Shown here: one piece after another, positions 19,391-28,100 of the stretch
How positions within the stretch are numbered: position 1 is the first letter of the stretch
How the letters are laid out: every line of letters starts with the position of its first letter
NCBI RefSeq assembly: GCF_028688855.1
Contig: NZ_JAQTXI010000015.1
Coordinates: forward strand, 1 to 64,000
Length of the DNA stretch: 64,000 nt
Reading direction: 5' to 3'
Source: Neomegalonema sp.
GTDB lineage: Bacteria; Pseudomonadota; Alphaproteobacteria; Rhodobacterales; Rhodobacteraceae
Position numbers and translations under genes: made by a program
Notes under the pieces: model-generated
Told to the model about the DNA's origin: nothing
The model's input: the letters and a program-made list of their open reading frames with translations, nothing else
Database searches by the model: none

Positions 19391-20371
19391 ATGAACTACA
19401 GGATCTTCGGAAACACCGGTCTGCGGGTGTCGCAGCTTGCGCTCGGAACCGGCGGCTTCGGCCTGGGCTGGGGCCATGGCGCCGACGCTCGGGAGAGCGC
19501 CGCGATCTTCAACGCCTACGCCGAGGCGGGCGGCAATTTCATCGATACGGCGGACGTCTATCAGTTCGGCCAGTCGGAGGAGATCCTCGGCGGGCTTCTG
19601 GAGAACCGCCGCGAAGATTTCGTGCTGGCGACCAAATATACGAACGGCGCCGCGCCGGGCGCCAATCGTCTCGTGACCGGCAACAGCCGCAAGGCCATGG
19701 TCGCCTCGCTGGAGGCGAGTCTGAAGCGGCTGAAGACCGACCGGATCGACCTCTATTGGGTCCATCATCCGGACGGGGTCACGCCTTCCGAGGAGATCAT
19801 CCGCGGGCTCGACGATCTCGCGCGGGCGGGCAAGATCCTTTATGCGGGGCTGTCGAACTTCCCGGCCTGGCGGCTGGCGCGGGTGGCGACCATCGCCGAG
19901 CTGACCCGCGCCCTGCCCGTCGCGGCCGCGCAATTCGAGCATAGCCTCGTCCATCGCGAGCCCGAGGCGGATCTTTTCCCCGCCTCCCGGGCGCTCGGGC
20001 TTGGAGTCGTGACCTGGTCTCCGCTGGGCGGCGGCCTGCTGACGGGCAAATACCGCAAGGGCGAGACGGGCCGCGCCGAGGCCATGGGCGGACGCGTCTT
20101 TCAGGCCGAGAACTCCGAGCAGCGGACCCGCATCCTTGACGTGGTCCTCGCCGTGGCGGAGGAGCTGGAGACCACGCCTGACCGCGTGGCCATCGCCTGG
20201 GCTGGGGCTCAGGACGCCATTCCCATGATCGGCCCCCGCAAGCTGACCCAGCTCGAGAGCAATCTCGGCGCGATCTCGCTGAAGCTGTCAGAGGCGCAGT
20301 TCGCCCGCCTCGACGAAGTCAGCAACCTCGCTCCGCCCGCCGCCGCCCGCCCCGCCGATCCCCGCCCGTGA
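19391..20371 (+). CDS. Aldo/keto reductase
   Basis: 326 residues. The catalytic tetrad is visible: Asp52 and Tyr57 (FIDTADVYQFG), Lys82 (LATKYT) and His125 (LYWVHH). The NADPH-binding segment near the C-terminus (IPMIGPRKLTQLESNL) is the AKR signature. It reduces aldehydes or ketones in the cytosol; substrate unknown. It lies behind the OFA-like transporter and MarR gene and may process the same compound. The last 15 residues (LAPPAAARPADPRP region) are low-complexity and run straight into an IS remnant, so the natural C-terminus may have been altered by the insertion. Confidence 0.9.
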   Translation: MNYRIFGNTGLRVSQLALGTGGFGLGWGHGADARESAAIFNAYAEAGGNFIDTADVYQFGQSEEILGGLLENRREDFVLATKYTNGAAPGANRLVTGNSRKAMVASLEASLKRLKTDRIDLYWVHHPDGVTPSEEIIRGLDDLARAGKILYAGLSNFPAWRLARVATIAELTRALPVAAAQFEHSLVHREPEADLFPASRALGLGVVTWSPLGGGLLTGKYRKGETGRAEAMGGRVFQAENSEQRTRILDVVLAVAEELETTPDRVAIAWAGAQDAIPMIGPRKLTQLESNLGAISLKLSEAQFARLDEVSNLAPPAAARPADPRP

Positions 20372-20784
20372 GGGGGGCGTCGCCTGGACGGTCCGTCTTC
20401 ACGTCCTGCGTGATCGCCGACGCCGCAGGGTGCGCCACCGCCTTCCGCTTCGCCCGGGGACAGGCCCATGAGCTGTACCAGGCCATGCCACTGTTTCGGA
20501 AGCTGCAGGGCGTTCCCAAACGGGTCGTCGCCGACCGGGGCTAGAGGAGCCATGACTTCCGACAGCAGATCCGAGATCTGGGAGCGGGTCCATCCATTCC
20601 CACACGCAGAAATGAGGCCCCCATCGCCTGCCCGGACTCGATCTACCTCAATCGCAACAGGGTCGAGAGGTTCTGGGGAAGGCTCAAGGAATGGAGGGCC
20701 GCCGTAACAAGATATGAGAAGACGGCTGCATCCTTCGTCGGCATCCTCAACATCGCTGCCGCTTGCGATTGGATCAAACGCTGA
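20372..20784 (+). pseudogene. IS5-family transposase remnant
   Basis: Reading codons that end with the TGA at 20782-20784 gives the C-terminal half of an IS5-type DDE transposase: ATAFRFARGQAHEL, then VPKRVVADRG, then IPTRRNEAPIAC, and RNRVERFWGRLKEWRA with the catalytic Glu, ending CDWIKR. An in-frame TAG at about 20542 replaces the expected Tyr in the DRxYDSHDF motif, and the N-terminal half with the first Asp is missing. It is therefore a dead fragment. No terminal inverted repeats were found. It marks a past insertion between the AKR gene and the coiled-coil genes. Confidence 0.85.
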
Positions 20785-21059
20785 CAGAGCCTAAGCTTCG
20801 CCACTTTCCCTGCCCTCGCCTGGGCCATCCTGCGAAGGCGGCAGATGCGAATTCGATGAAGTCTTCCGAGGGTGGAAAGAAGAACCTCAAGCTCCGTGAT
20901 TCGCACCGTAAGACGCTGAATCAGAACGTATTTCTCCTCATGGATCCGGTTCTGAAAAGAGGGAAAGCACCATGCCATATCAACGCCCCTCAGATCAAAA
21001 ACCGTCAACCACGTGAACAATTACCCCCTACCAGCCTCCGCAAAGCCTCGGGCGGCTCC

Positions 21060-21509
21060 TTATTGAAATCTGGGGCCGCAGACCAGTCGGAATTTGTGCA
21101 AAGCCCCTCCATCCGCATCGCACTGCCTCTTGCAGGTGCCTCCCACGATCAATTCAACACCGACGACGACCTCGTCCGCATTGCAGTTCGCGACCATCGT
21201 GATCGCGTTGGAGCCACCCCCGCGCGCGGCGCTGTAGCCGCTATGGCGCTTCTGCGAGGGCGCGACCCGGATTCGGGCGGTTTCCTGCTCGACTCTGGCT
21301 CCCAAGGCGGCGAGGGCGGCTTCCTGCCGCCGGATCTGTTCATCCTTTTCCGCGAGCTGGCCGGACAGCGCGACGATCCGCGCCTCCATGCCCTGCACCC
21401 TCTGAAGGATGCCCCCTCCGGCCTCTTGAGCGTTTGCGGCGGCGCTCCAGAGCGCGGCTCCCAAAACAAGCGGCGCATGGAGTCTCAGCTTGAGAAGCTT
21501 GGCGAACAT
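21060..21509 (-). CDS. Small secreted coiled-coil protein with four cysteines
   Basis: 149 residues. A signal peptide (about 1-27, cleavage after ANA) is followed by a heptad stretch (about 33-82; QRVQGMEARIVALSGQLAEK) and a short C-terminal domain with Cys109, Cys126, Cys130 and Cys144, which could form two disulfides in the periplasm. No family recognised. The local sequence is somewhat lower in GC than the flanking genes, and an IS remnant lies just downstream, so recent acquisition is possible. It shares the coiled-coil theme with the next gene upstream on the same strand (22261-23577), but 751 bp separate them, so they are probably separate transcripts. Confidence 0.65.
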   Translation of the reverse strand: MFAKLLKLRLHAPLVLGAALWSAAANAQEAGGGILQRVQGMEARIVALSGQLAEKDEQIRRQEAALAALGARVEQETARIRVAPSQKRHSGYSAARGGGSNAITMVANCNADEVVVGVELIVGGTCKRQCDADGGALHKFRLVCGPRFQ

Positions 21510-21884
21510 GTCCGAATCCTCCGTTTGAGCGTCCTGTACCCTTGCATCGCAGAGGGCGAAGGATGGCGCACGGAGAGGTGGAGCGGAATCTCGCCCCTCG
21601 TCAGGTGGTGCGCCCTGGGGTTTTGTTCCCTGTCGCCTTCTGGTCTAATGATTGCATTCATATAACATGCTCCTTATCGTAATCCGCGGCGGTTTCCAGC
21701 GCAACCCCTTCAGACCGAGACGTCGCCGGTTTCCAGGGCGGATGCGCAAGAGGAAGCGCCCGATGGAAGGGATGATCCGGCATGAAGTCGCGCGGATGGT
21801 CCGCCGTCGAGGGCGAGGCCCTGGTCCTGCTTGAAGCGATGCGCGGTCGGCCGACGTCTTCACGAGGTCGGAAACCAGAAAGAA

Positions 21885-21904
21885 CCGGCCTCGACAGAGG
21901 CCGG
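21885..21904 (-). terminator. Intrinsic terminator, minus strand
   Basis: A perfect 8-bp GC-rich stem (CCGGCCTC / GAGGCCGG) with a 4-base loop is followed on the minus strand by a pyrimidine-rich, T-rich tail (TTCTTTCTGGTTTC). No intact gene immediately precedes it, which fits a decayed gene between 21905 and 22200 or readthrough from 22261. Confidence 0.5.
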
Positions 21905-22211
21905 ATCAGGCGGAAGATTCCCGGAAAACATCGGAAAACCGGAGATCCCTCCTCAGATCAGGCAAGGGATCGGCTTCCGGAGGCGTCCGGTTTTCAGGGG
22001 GCGGGGCGTCGGGTTCAAGGCGGTGACGAGCGCGGAGATCCGATCCTTCACGTCGAGCTCCGATGCTTGAGCGCGGCGAAGTTCCGAAGCACGCCGCGCC
22101 CTTCGCCGACTTGAGTCTGGATATCCTCGTGCTTGCGCGCGGCTTCCGGAGCGATGTCCAGCGAAGCGGACCAGGCCTCGCGTCGCGAAAGCGCGACAAA
22201 GTAAAGACCTG

Positions 22212-22248
22212 GAGCGTTTGAACGACCAAATTCGGTCGGAAAACGCTC
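22212..22248 (-). terminator. Two-part long hairpin after the Ig/coiled-coil gene
   Basis: GAGCGTTT (22212-22219) pairs with AAACGCTC (22241-22248) and, inside it, CGACC (22223-22227) pairs with GGTCG (22234-22238). It begins 12 bp after the minus-strand stop at 22261, so it probably ends that transcript. The motif GAGCGTTTG recurs at 23896 and 24021. Confidence 0.55.
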
Positions 22249-22260
22249 AAGGGGAGAGGC

Positions 22261-23577
22261 TCATGGACAAGCTGGCGTCTCGGCGTCCTTCTGCGCGATG
22301 CGTTCGGCGTAAGTCTTCGCCGCCTGCTCGCCCTGCTGCGTCAGATCGACGATTCGCGTCTGCGCGGTCTGCAATTGAACGCCGAGATCGTCGATCTGAA
22401 GCTGGAGGGCGGCCTGAGCCTCCTGCGCCCGAGTTCTCGCGGCGAGGTTTTCTTCGGCTTCTTGCTCCATGATCACGGTGAGTTCGGTGTTGAACGCCAG
22501 GGCGGCCTCCAGTTCGGACGAGACCTCGACAAGATGCTGAACGGCTTCGGCTGTCGCAGCCTGATGGGTGTCCGATTCGCTCTTGAGACGTTCGGAATCC
22601 ATCTTCATCGCTGCGGATGCGGCGCGGAGATTTGCGGCTTCGGCCTCAAAGCTTTCCAGCCGGGGCAGAACGTCCTTACCCCCGGCCAGATCGCCGAGGG
22701 CTCCATAGCATTGCGTCCTCGCCTGGGCCAGGGTCAGGTTTTCATCACGCAAACGGGCCGTTTGCGTCAGATCGGCCTGAGCCTGATCCAGCCGCTCCCT
22801 GAAGGGGGCGTCTCCCTTGAAGACATCGTTGAACTGGGTCTGGAGCGCGCGGGCTTCCTCAACCCTGGCGGTCTGGTCCTTGATTTCGTCCTGAAGACGC
22901 CGGGTTTCGGTCGCCGCGTCCTGAAGTCTGGCGTCGTGGGTCTCCGCAAGGCTCTTCAGCTCTCCGCGCAACCCGCTTTCGACCTCCTCCAGCTCGGCGA
23001 TTTTCCCGATCTGGATCCGCAGCTCCTCGTCGCGCCCGGCCAGTTCGGCGGCGTGCTGCGCGCCGCCCTCGTTTCTGGCCTTTTCAACATCGCCCGAAGT
23101 CACGACTCCACGAAGGAAATAGCCGCCGCCGAAAGCCGTCAACGCCAGAATCGCCCCCGCCGCCGCAAGGCGAAGGAAGGTTCCGGGGGATCTGTCGACT
23201 TCCGGAACCGTGAAGCGGACGATGGGTCCTCGTGTTTCGCCGGCTGCGGGATCCTCCGTGGAGACGATCTGAAGCTGGAACTTGTATTCGCCTGGCGGCG
23301 CGTCGGCGGGCGGCGCGACGCTCACTTCCGGCCGAAAGGTGTCGGACGGCGCGAAGCTCCTCGTCAGTTCGGCGCTGTCCGGCGATGCGCCGACGATCTT
23401 GAACCAATCCGCCTTCGCCTCGCCCAGAGGCCTGACCGAGATCCGTCCGCCTTGCGGGCGCGCAGTCAGGTTGGTGATGGAGAACGTCGTCCGCCCGGAG
23501 AAGCGCCCTTGCGCTGAACCCGAAGAGGAAAGCGGCAGGTCCTTCGGCGTGTCGTCGCTGAACTGGAAGATCGTCAT
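22261..23577 (-). CDS. Membrane-anchored Ig-like and coiled-coil protein
   Basis: 438 residues. Residues about 20-127 form an Ig-like beta-sandwich (GRTTFSITNLTARPQGGRISV, APPGEYKFQLQIVSTEDPAAG, IVRFTVPEVD), a type seen in several large bacterial proteins tied to signalling or conflict systems. One transmembrane helix follows (about 134-155), then a long Glu/Gln/Ala-rich coiled coil (about 160-430). No signal peptide; topology is unclear. The gene is divergent from operon B with a 531-bp shared upstream region and echoes the membrane-anchored coiled-coil protein encoded at 29161, so it is a likely satellite of that operon. Function unknown. Confidence 0.82.
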   Translation of the reverse strand: MTIFQFSDDTPKDLPLSSSGSAQGRFSGRTTFSITNLTARPQGGRISVRPLGEAKADWFKIVGASPDSAELTRSFAPSDTFRPEVSVAPPADAPPGEYKFQLQIVSTEDPAAGETRGPIVRFTVPEVDRSPGTFLRLAAAGAILALTAFGGGYFLRGVVTSGDVEKARNEGGAQHAAELAGRDEELRIQIGKIAELEEVESGLRGELKSLAETHDARLQDAATETRRLQDEIKDQTARVEEARALQTQFNDVFKGDAPFRERLDQAQADLTQTARLRDENLTLAQARTQCYGALGDLAGGKDVLPRLESFEAEAANLRAASAAMKMDSERLKSESDTHQAATAEAVQHLVEVSSELEAALAFNTELTVIMEQEAEENLAARTRAQEAQAALQLQIDDLGVQLQTAQTRIVDLTQQGEQAAKTYAERIAQKDAETPACP

Positions 23578-24108
23578 GAGGTTCTCTTTCCGTCATGTGC
23601 TCAAGGCGTCCCGGCGCCCTGAGGGTTGGGGAAAACTGGAGACCTGAGGGCCTCTGTCTGCCGTCCTGGCGCGCGGACCGCGCCTTGCAGTCCACGTCAT
23701 GGCGGCTGGCGGCTTCATGTCCTGACCTTCTCGCTCCTGGAGACTGCAAACGTCGGATCCTGGCCACCCGCCGCCGTCCTGTTTTCAGGAATCGGCTCAC
23801 TCAGGAATTGCTTTTCCATCATTGACAACTCCGTGGAGATTGTAAAAGGTTAAAAGACGTTCTTCAGAGAAACGGAGGGGGGCTTCGTATCGCCCGAGCG
23901 TTTGTCGGCGGAGCCGAAACGGTTGCGTGTCTTGAAAATGTGATCGAGCAGAAGCTCAGGGTGTTCGAGCGGCGAAACCGGGTCGGACGAAGATCTGCGA
24001 CGCGACCGGATCGAAGGCTGGAGCGTTTGAAGGACGAACGAACGACTGAATCCGATGGGAGCAAGGCTCCGCTTCCGGGGACGGCGAAACTTGAGGGAGA
24101 GCGGCTTC
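23578..24108. promoter_or_regulatory. 531-bp divergent control region before operon B
   Basis: No gene is seen here. A TTGACA box (23822-23827) with AT-rich sequence 13-25 bp downstream (TGTAAAAGGTTAAAA) is the best plus-strand promoter candidate, though the -10 is poor. GAGCGTTTG occurs at 23896 and 24021, the latter 88 bp before the first start codon of operon B. The same word forms the arm of the hairpin at 22212. A long 5' leader of about 250 nt before 24109 is implied if the TTGACA promoter is used. Confidence 0.35.
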
Positions 24109-25191
24109 ATGAGCAAGACCCCGCTTCATGAGTTCAGGCCCGGAGAAATCTTGCGCGCGGAGGCGCTGAACTCTGCTTTCCGGTCCGTCTCCGACCGCAT
24201 CGACCTTGCGAACGGATCCCCTCGCGCCGCCGGATTGTTCCGGCCCTGGTGGAGCGCGCCGGGATCTCCGGCCAACCGCTTCAGGAGCGATCCCGGCGGC
24301 GGCCTCGATGTGGAGGCTCTGGCGGCGGTCGCCCCTTCAGGCGCCCTGCGCCTGCTGGAGTCCGCGCGTCTCGAACGCCTTCCCCCCCAGCATGTCGCCT
24401 ATCTGAGCGCGGAAGGCGAATTGCTCTCCGGCTTCGAGGCGCCTGCGGACGCCCTGCCTCTGGTCCGGCGCAACCGCGCCGGAGACGTCGAGACGATCGC
24501 GCAGATCGCCGCCCTCGACGCAGACGAGGAGCTCGCCAGGCTGAATCGCGCCGTCGGCGAGGCCGCCGCGCAATGGCGCGAGGCTCTGGAGAAATGGGCG
24601 GCCTTCTCCGAATCGGATCTCGCCTTTCTGGACGCGGTCGAGGAGGTCGTCTCCGACCAGACCCTGGAGCGGGAAAGGCGCATCGACCTCCTCAGACGGC
24701 TGGCTTGCGCCCTGGAGCGGCGGATGACCCTCAGGGCTCTGAAGGATCCGCGCATCGCCCGGCTCCGGAGCAAGCCGCCAGGCGCCGCGCGGCCCGAAGT
24801 GGCGGCCTGGCTGGCGCTCTGGATCGAAGCCTTCTCCGACGAATCCCTGCGCGCCGCCTTCCTCGAAACGGAGAACTGGCGCCGGTCGGAGAGCCTCCGT
24901 CCGGGCCGCACGCGCGACGGCCTGCGCGAAATCCGCTTCGACGTCTCCGGCGGAGAAGCAGGCGCGGCGCATGTCGATCTGCTCAGCGAGGCCGGCTTCG
25001 AAAAGGCCCGCTGGCGTTTCGGCGAAGACGGCGTGGAGCGAGTCTTCGACGACGTGCGGCGCGTTCCCGAAGGGTGGCGCGCGCGGCTGCTGCGCCCCGC
25101 CGAAGCGCGGCGTCTTTACGTCTGGAGCCCGGTCCATCCCGATGGGCTGCGGGTTCGCCTGGTCGGAGATGCGGAGAGGACGGAGACATGA
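24109..25191 (+). CDS. Hypothetical protein, first gene of operon B
   Basis: 360 residues, starting MSKTPLHEFRPGEIL after a GAGGGAGA ribosome-binding site; the frame is open 18 codons further up but without such a site. The opening FRPGEILRAEALNSAF resembles short N-terminal motifs of phage-tail and fibre proteins (pattern F-PGE-L-A-LN), a loose likeness only. The middle (about 135-240) is helical and charged; the C-terminal third is beta-rich (GLREIRFDVSGG, RRLYVWSPVHPDGLRVRLVG). No catalytic motif. It overlaps the GTPase gene by ATGA, so its product is made together with it. Family not recognised. Confidence 0.78.
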   Translation: MSKTPLHEFRPGEILRAEALNSAFRSVSDRIDLANGSPRAAGLFRPWWSAPGSPANRFRSDPGGGLDVEALAAVAPSGALRLLESARLERLPPQHVAYLSAEGELLSGFEAPADALPLVRRNRAGDVETIAQIAALDADEELARLNRAVGEAAAQWREALEKWAAFSESDLAFLDAVEEVVSDQTLERERRIDLLRRLACALERRMTLRALKDPRIARLRSKPPGAARPEVAAWLALWIEAFSDESLRAAFLETENWRRSESLRPGRTRDGLREIRFDVSGGEAGAAHVDLLSEAGFEKARWRFGEDGVERVFDDVRRVPEGWRARLLRPAEARRLYVWSPVHPDGLRVRLVGDAERTET

Positions 25192-28100
25192 GCGAGAGCG
25201 GAATCCGGAGCGCGGCCGACCTGCTGAAGCGGATCGACGAGGCGTCCCAGCCCTGGGCGCGCGCCCTGGCCAGAGAGATGCGGGGCGAAGGCGCGCGGGA
25301 GGCCGCCCTCGAGGAGCTGTGCCGCCTGACCGCCCTCTGCCCGACGCCCCTGTCGAACCATACGGCGACGCCCGACGCGCCGGAGGCGACTCCGGAGAAC
25401 GCGGCGCTGCATTATCGCATCGCCAACGAGGCCCTGCGGGCCTATGGACGCGCCGAAGGCCGCCCCGCCGCCCTGAGCCGCGGCATGATCCTCGACTTCT
25501 GGGACGCATGGTGGAGCGCCGCCGCCGACCTCTCCGAACCGGAGGCCGCCCGGCGCATCCTGGAGCAGATGGACCCCAACGAAGGCGAGAAACGCCGCGT
25601 CGTGCAGCCGGGCCTGATCCGCGACGCGCTCTGCGGCTGCGACCGGGATGTGGCGGCCCTGGTCGGAGCCGATGGACTGGGGAGCGAGGCCGAACTCTCC
25701 AGACAGATCCTCTGGCAGATGCGGCGGCTGCATCGCGCGCCCGAGATGTTCGCGGCGGCCGATCGGGTCGCGCTCTACGAGCTGCTGTTCATGCGCGACC
25801 TGAGATTCGCGGATCCGGAGGCCGAATTCCCGACGGAGACGCTGGAGCGGCTCCTTCAGGCGGCGGATCAGACCCGCCGCGCTCTGGAGGGCGAGGGCGG
25901 AAAGCCGCCCGTCGCGCCCGAATCGGCCTTCCTGTCGCTGACGGAGGCCCCGACCGCGGAAGCCGAAAGACGGCTCGCTCTGGAGGCGCTGCAATTCGCG
26001 GCTTCGGCGCATCTGCGCGGCCGCAGGAATCTGGACGCCGCCGCCGCCCGCGCCGTCGCGGGGGCGGGCGCCCTCGGGCTCGAAGCGCCCGAGGACGGCG
26101 CCGGAGAGCTGCGCCGCCTGCTGCTCCGGCTTGCGGCGCGCTCGCGGATGATCCGCTTCGCGCTGGGCGATCTGCTCGGCCATGAATTTCCCAGACCCAT
26201 CAGCCGCAGCCCCGCTCCCCAGGAGGTGGAGAACCTCTGCGATTGCTGGGTGGCGGTCGTCGGGCGCCGCAAGACCGGCAAGAGCTATTTCATGGCCTCC
26301 CTCGCCGCGGCGCTCCTCCCGGACGAAGCCCGGCTCGACGATCCGGCGGCGACGGGGCGCGACTTCTGGCTCGAAGGGCGGGTGCGGCTGCTCGAGACGG
26401 CGGCCTTCGCCCGCGAGCCCAAACGCGACGGAATCGTGGCGAGCGCCTTCAGATCCGGAACGGTGCAGGAGCTGGTCGAGAAATGGCGCGCGCAGCAGGA
26501 CGTCCTGCGCACCGACGAAAGCTTCGCCCATGTCGCCGAGGTGGACACGCCCAGCATGGCGCGCCTGCGCTTCTTCGACCTCGCCGGCGAGCAGATCATC
26601 CACCCCACGTTCAACGACCTCGGCGACGACATCAAGAAGGTGCTGCAGGCCACGGCGCCCGCCGCCGCCGTGATCGTGGATTCCGACGAACCCAGCGTCA
26701 ACGCAGGGCATGAAACCGCGGATTACGCCGATTTCGCCCGGATGATCGCCAACAAGGGCGCGCCGATCTACATCGTCGTGAACAAGTTCGATCAGATCCT
26801 CAAGGAGGGCGGCTATTCCGAGGAGGCGCTCCAGGAGCTGGCCCACAGCATGAACTATGAGGACGCGCCGGAGGAATCCGACGCCGATTTCGGCCAGGCC
26901 TGGCCGCCCTTCCTCAGTCTGCGCGACGTCGATTCCGGCGAAGACGGACCGAGCTTCGCGGATCTGCTCGACCATATCGACGCCTCGCCCTCTCTGGCGC
27001 GACGGCCATATTTCCAGAACCGGCTGCGGCGCGACGCGCAGCGTCTGCGCAATCTGATCGAGGCCCTGCTGGCCGCAGGGCGGCGGGACGTCTCTCTGAT
27101 CTATCTGATCGCGGCGCGCGACGGACGGCGCAAGCCCGGCGAATTCCGCGGACATCGCCTCCTCTGGCGCGATCTGGAGGGCCGTGTTCTCGAAAGCACC
27201 CGGCTCAGCCGGAGAAAGGCCGTCCGCCGTCTGCTCGTCGAGGAGCCGGTCGACGGCGAGGCGACGGCGGCCAGGGTCTACGCCGAGCTTGACCCCGTCT
27301 TCTCCGAAAAGCTGCCCCGCCTGGCCGCCATCAGGGAGGATGGCGCGCCCGCCCCCGCCGATTCGGCCCATCTGGAAGGAAACGCGCTGGACCATTGGCG
27401 CGATTTCCATAGAAGCTCCGCGAGCTTCGCCGGGCAGGAGGCCTTGCAGACGGTCTGGCGGCGGGTTTCGCATGGACTGGCCGCGCTCCGAGGCATGGAG
27501 CAGGCCTGCGCGCAGATGGTCCGGGTCCTGCTGCCGGAAGTCGGAATCGATCCGGACGCCAGCTTCGAAGGACGGGATTTCGACGAGGCGCGCGCCTCCC
27601 TGGAAGGATTCTGGCGCGAGCTTGACATGGATCAGGTCGTCGAATTCATCCAGGGCGAGCTGGGCAAGAAAGGCGCCTATCACGACGCCTTGGGCCAGAG
27701 GTTGGGCGAGGCGCTGCGCGACGTGGTCAAGGGCTTTTCGGTCGGAGGCGCCTCCGAAGCGCCGCTGGCCGATGCGACGACCGAAGCGCTCTACAGCCTG
27801 CTTTCGGGCGCGCGCCGACCTCTCGGGGTCGCCGGCGCCCCGGCCGAAGACAACCGCCTCTCGCAGGAGGAGCGCAAGGCCCTCGCCAAAGCCGAAGGCC
27901 GCTTCGGAGACGCGATCCTCAGGATCCCCGCCGCCGGGACGGCGGCGGCCCTCGCGCGCGCGCTCAGGAACATGACTCCGGAGGTCCGCTATGCGCATCT
28001 GGCCATGCATCCTGGCGAACGGGACTTCCACAAGGTCCGCGTCCTGACCGAAACCGCGGCGCTCGGCGCGGATCTGCGGGACTTCCACGCCGCCGCCTTC

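Larger units (their letters stand above)
21510..22260. other. 751-bp gap without a convincing gene
   Basis: It contains an AT-rich stretch near 21640-21690, a probable promoter area for the secreted coiled-coil gene, a minus-strand terminator-like hairpin at 21885-21904, and a second hairpin just after the 22261-23577 gene. A short minus-strand reading frame (about 22200 down to the TGA at 22048-22050; ...SRREAWSASLDIAPEAA...) has protein-like composition and ends before the 21885 terminator; it may be the tail of a decayed gene, but no start or family is visible. Confidence 0.4.
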
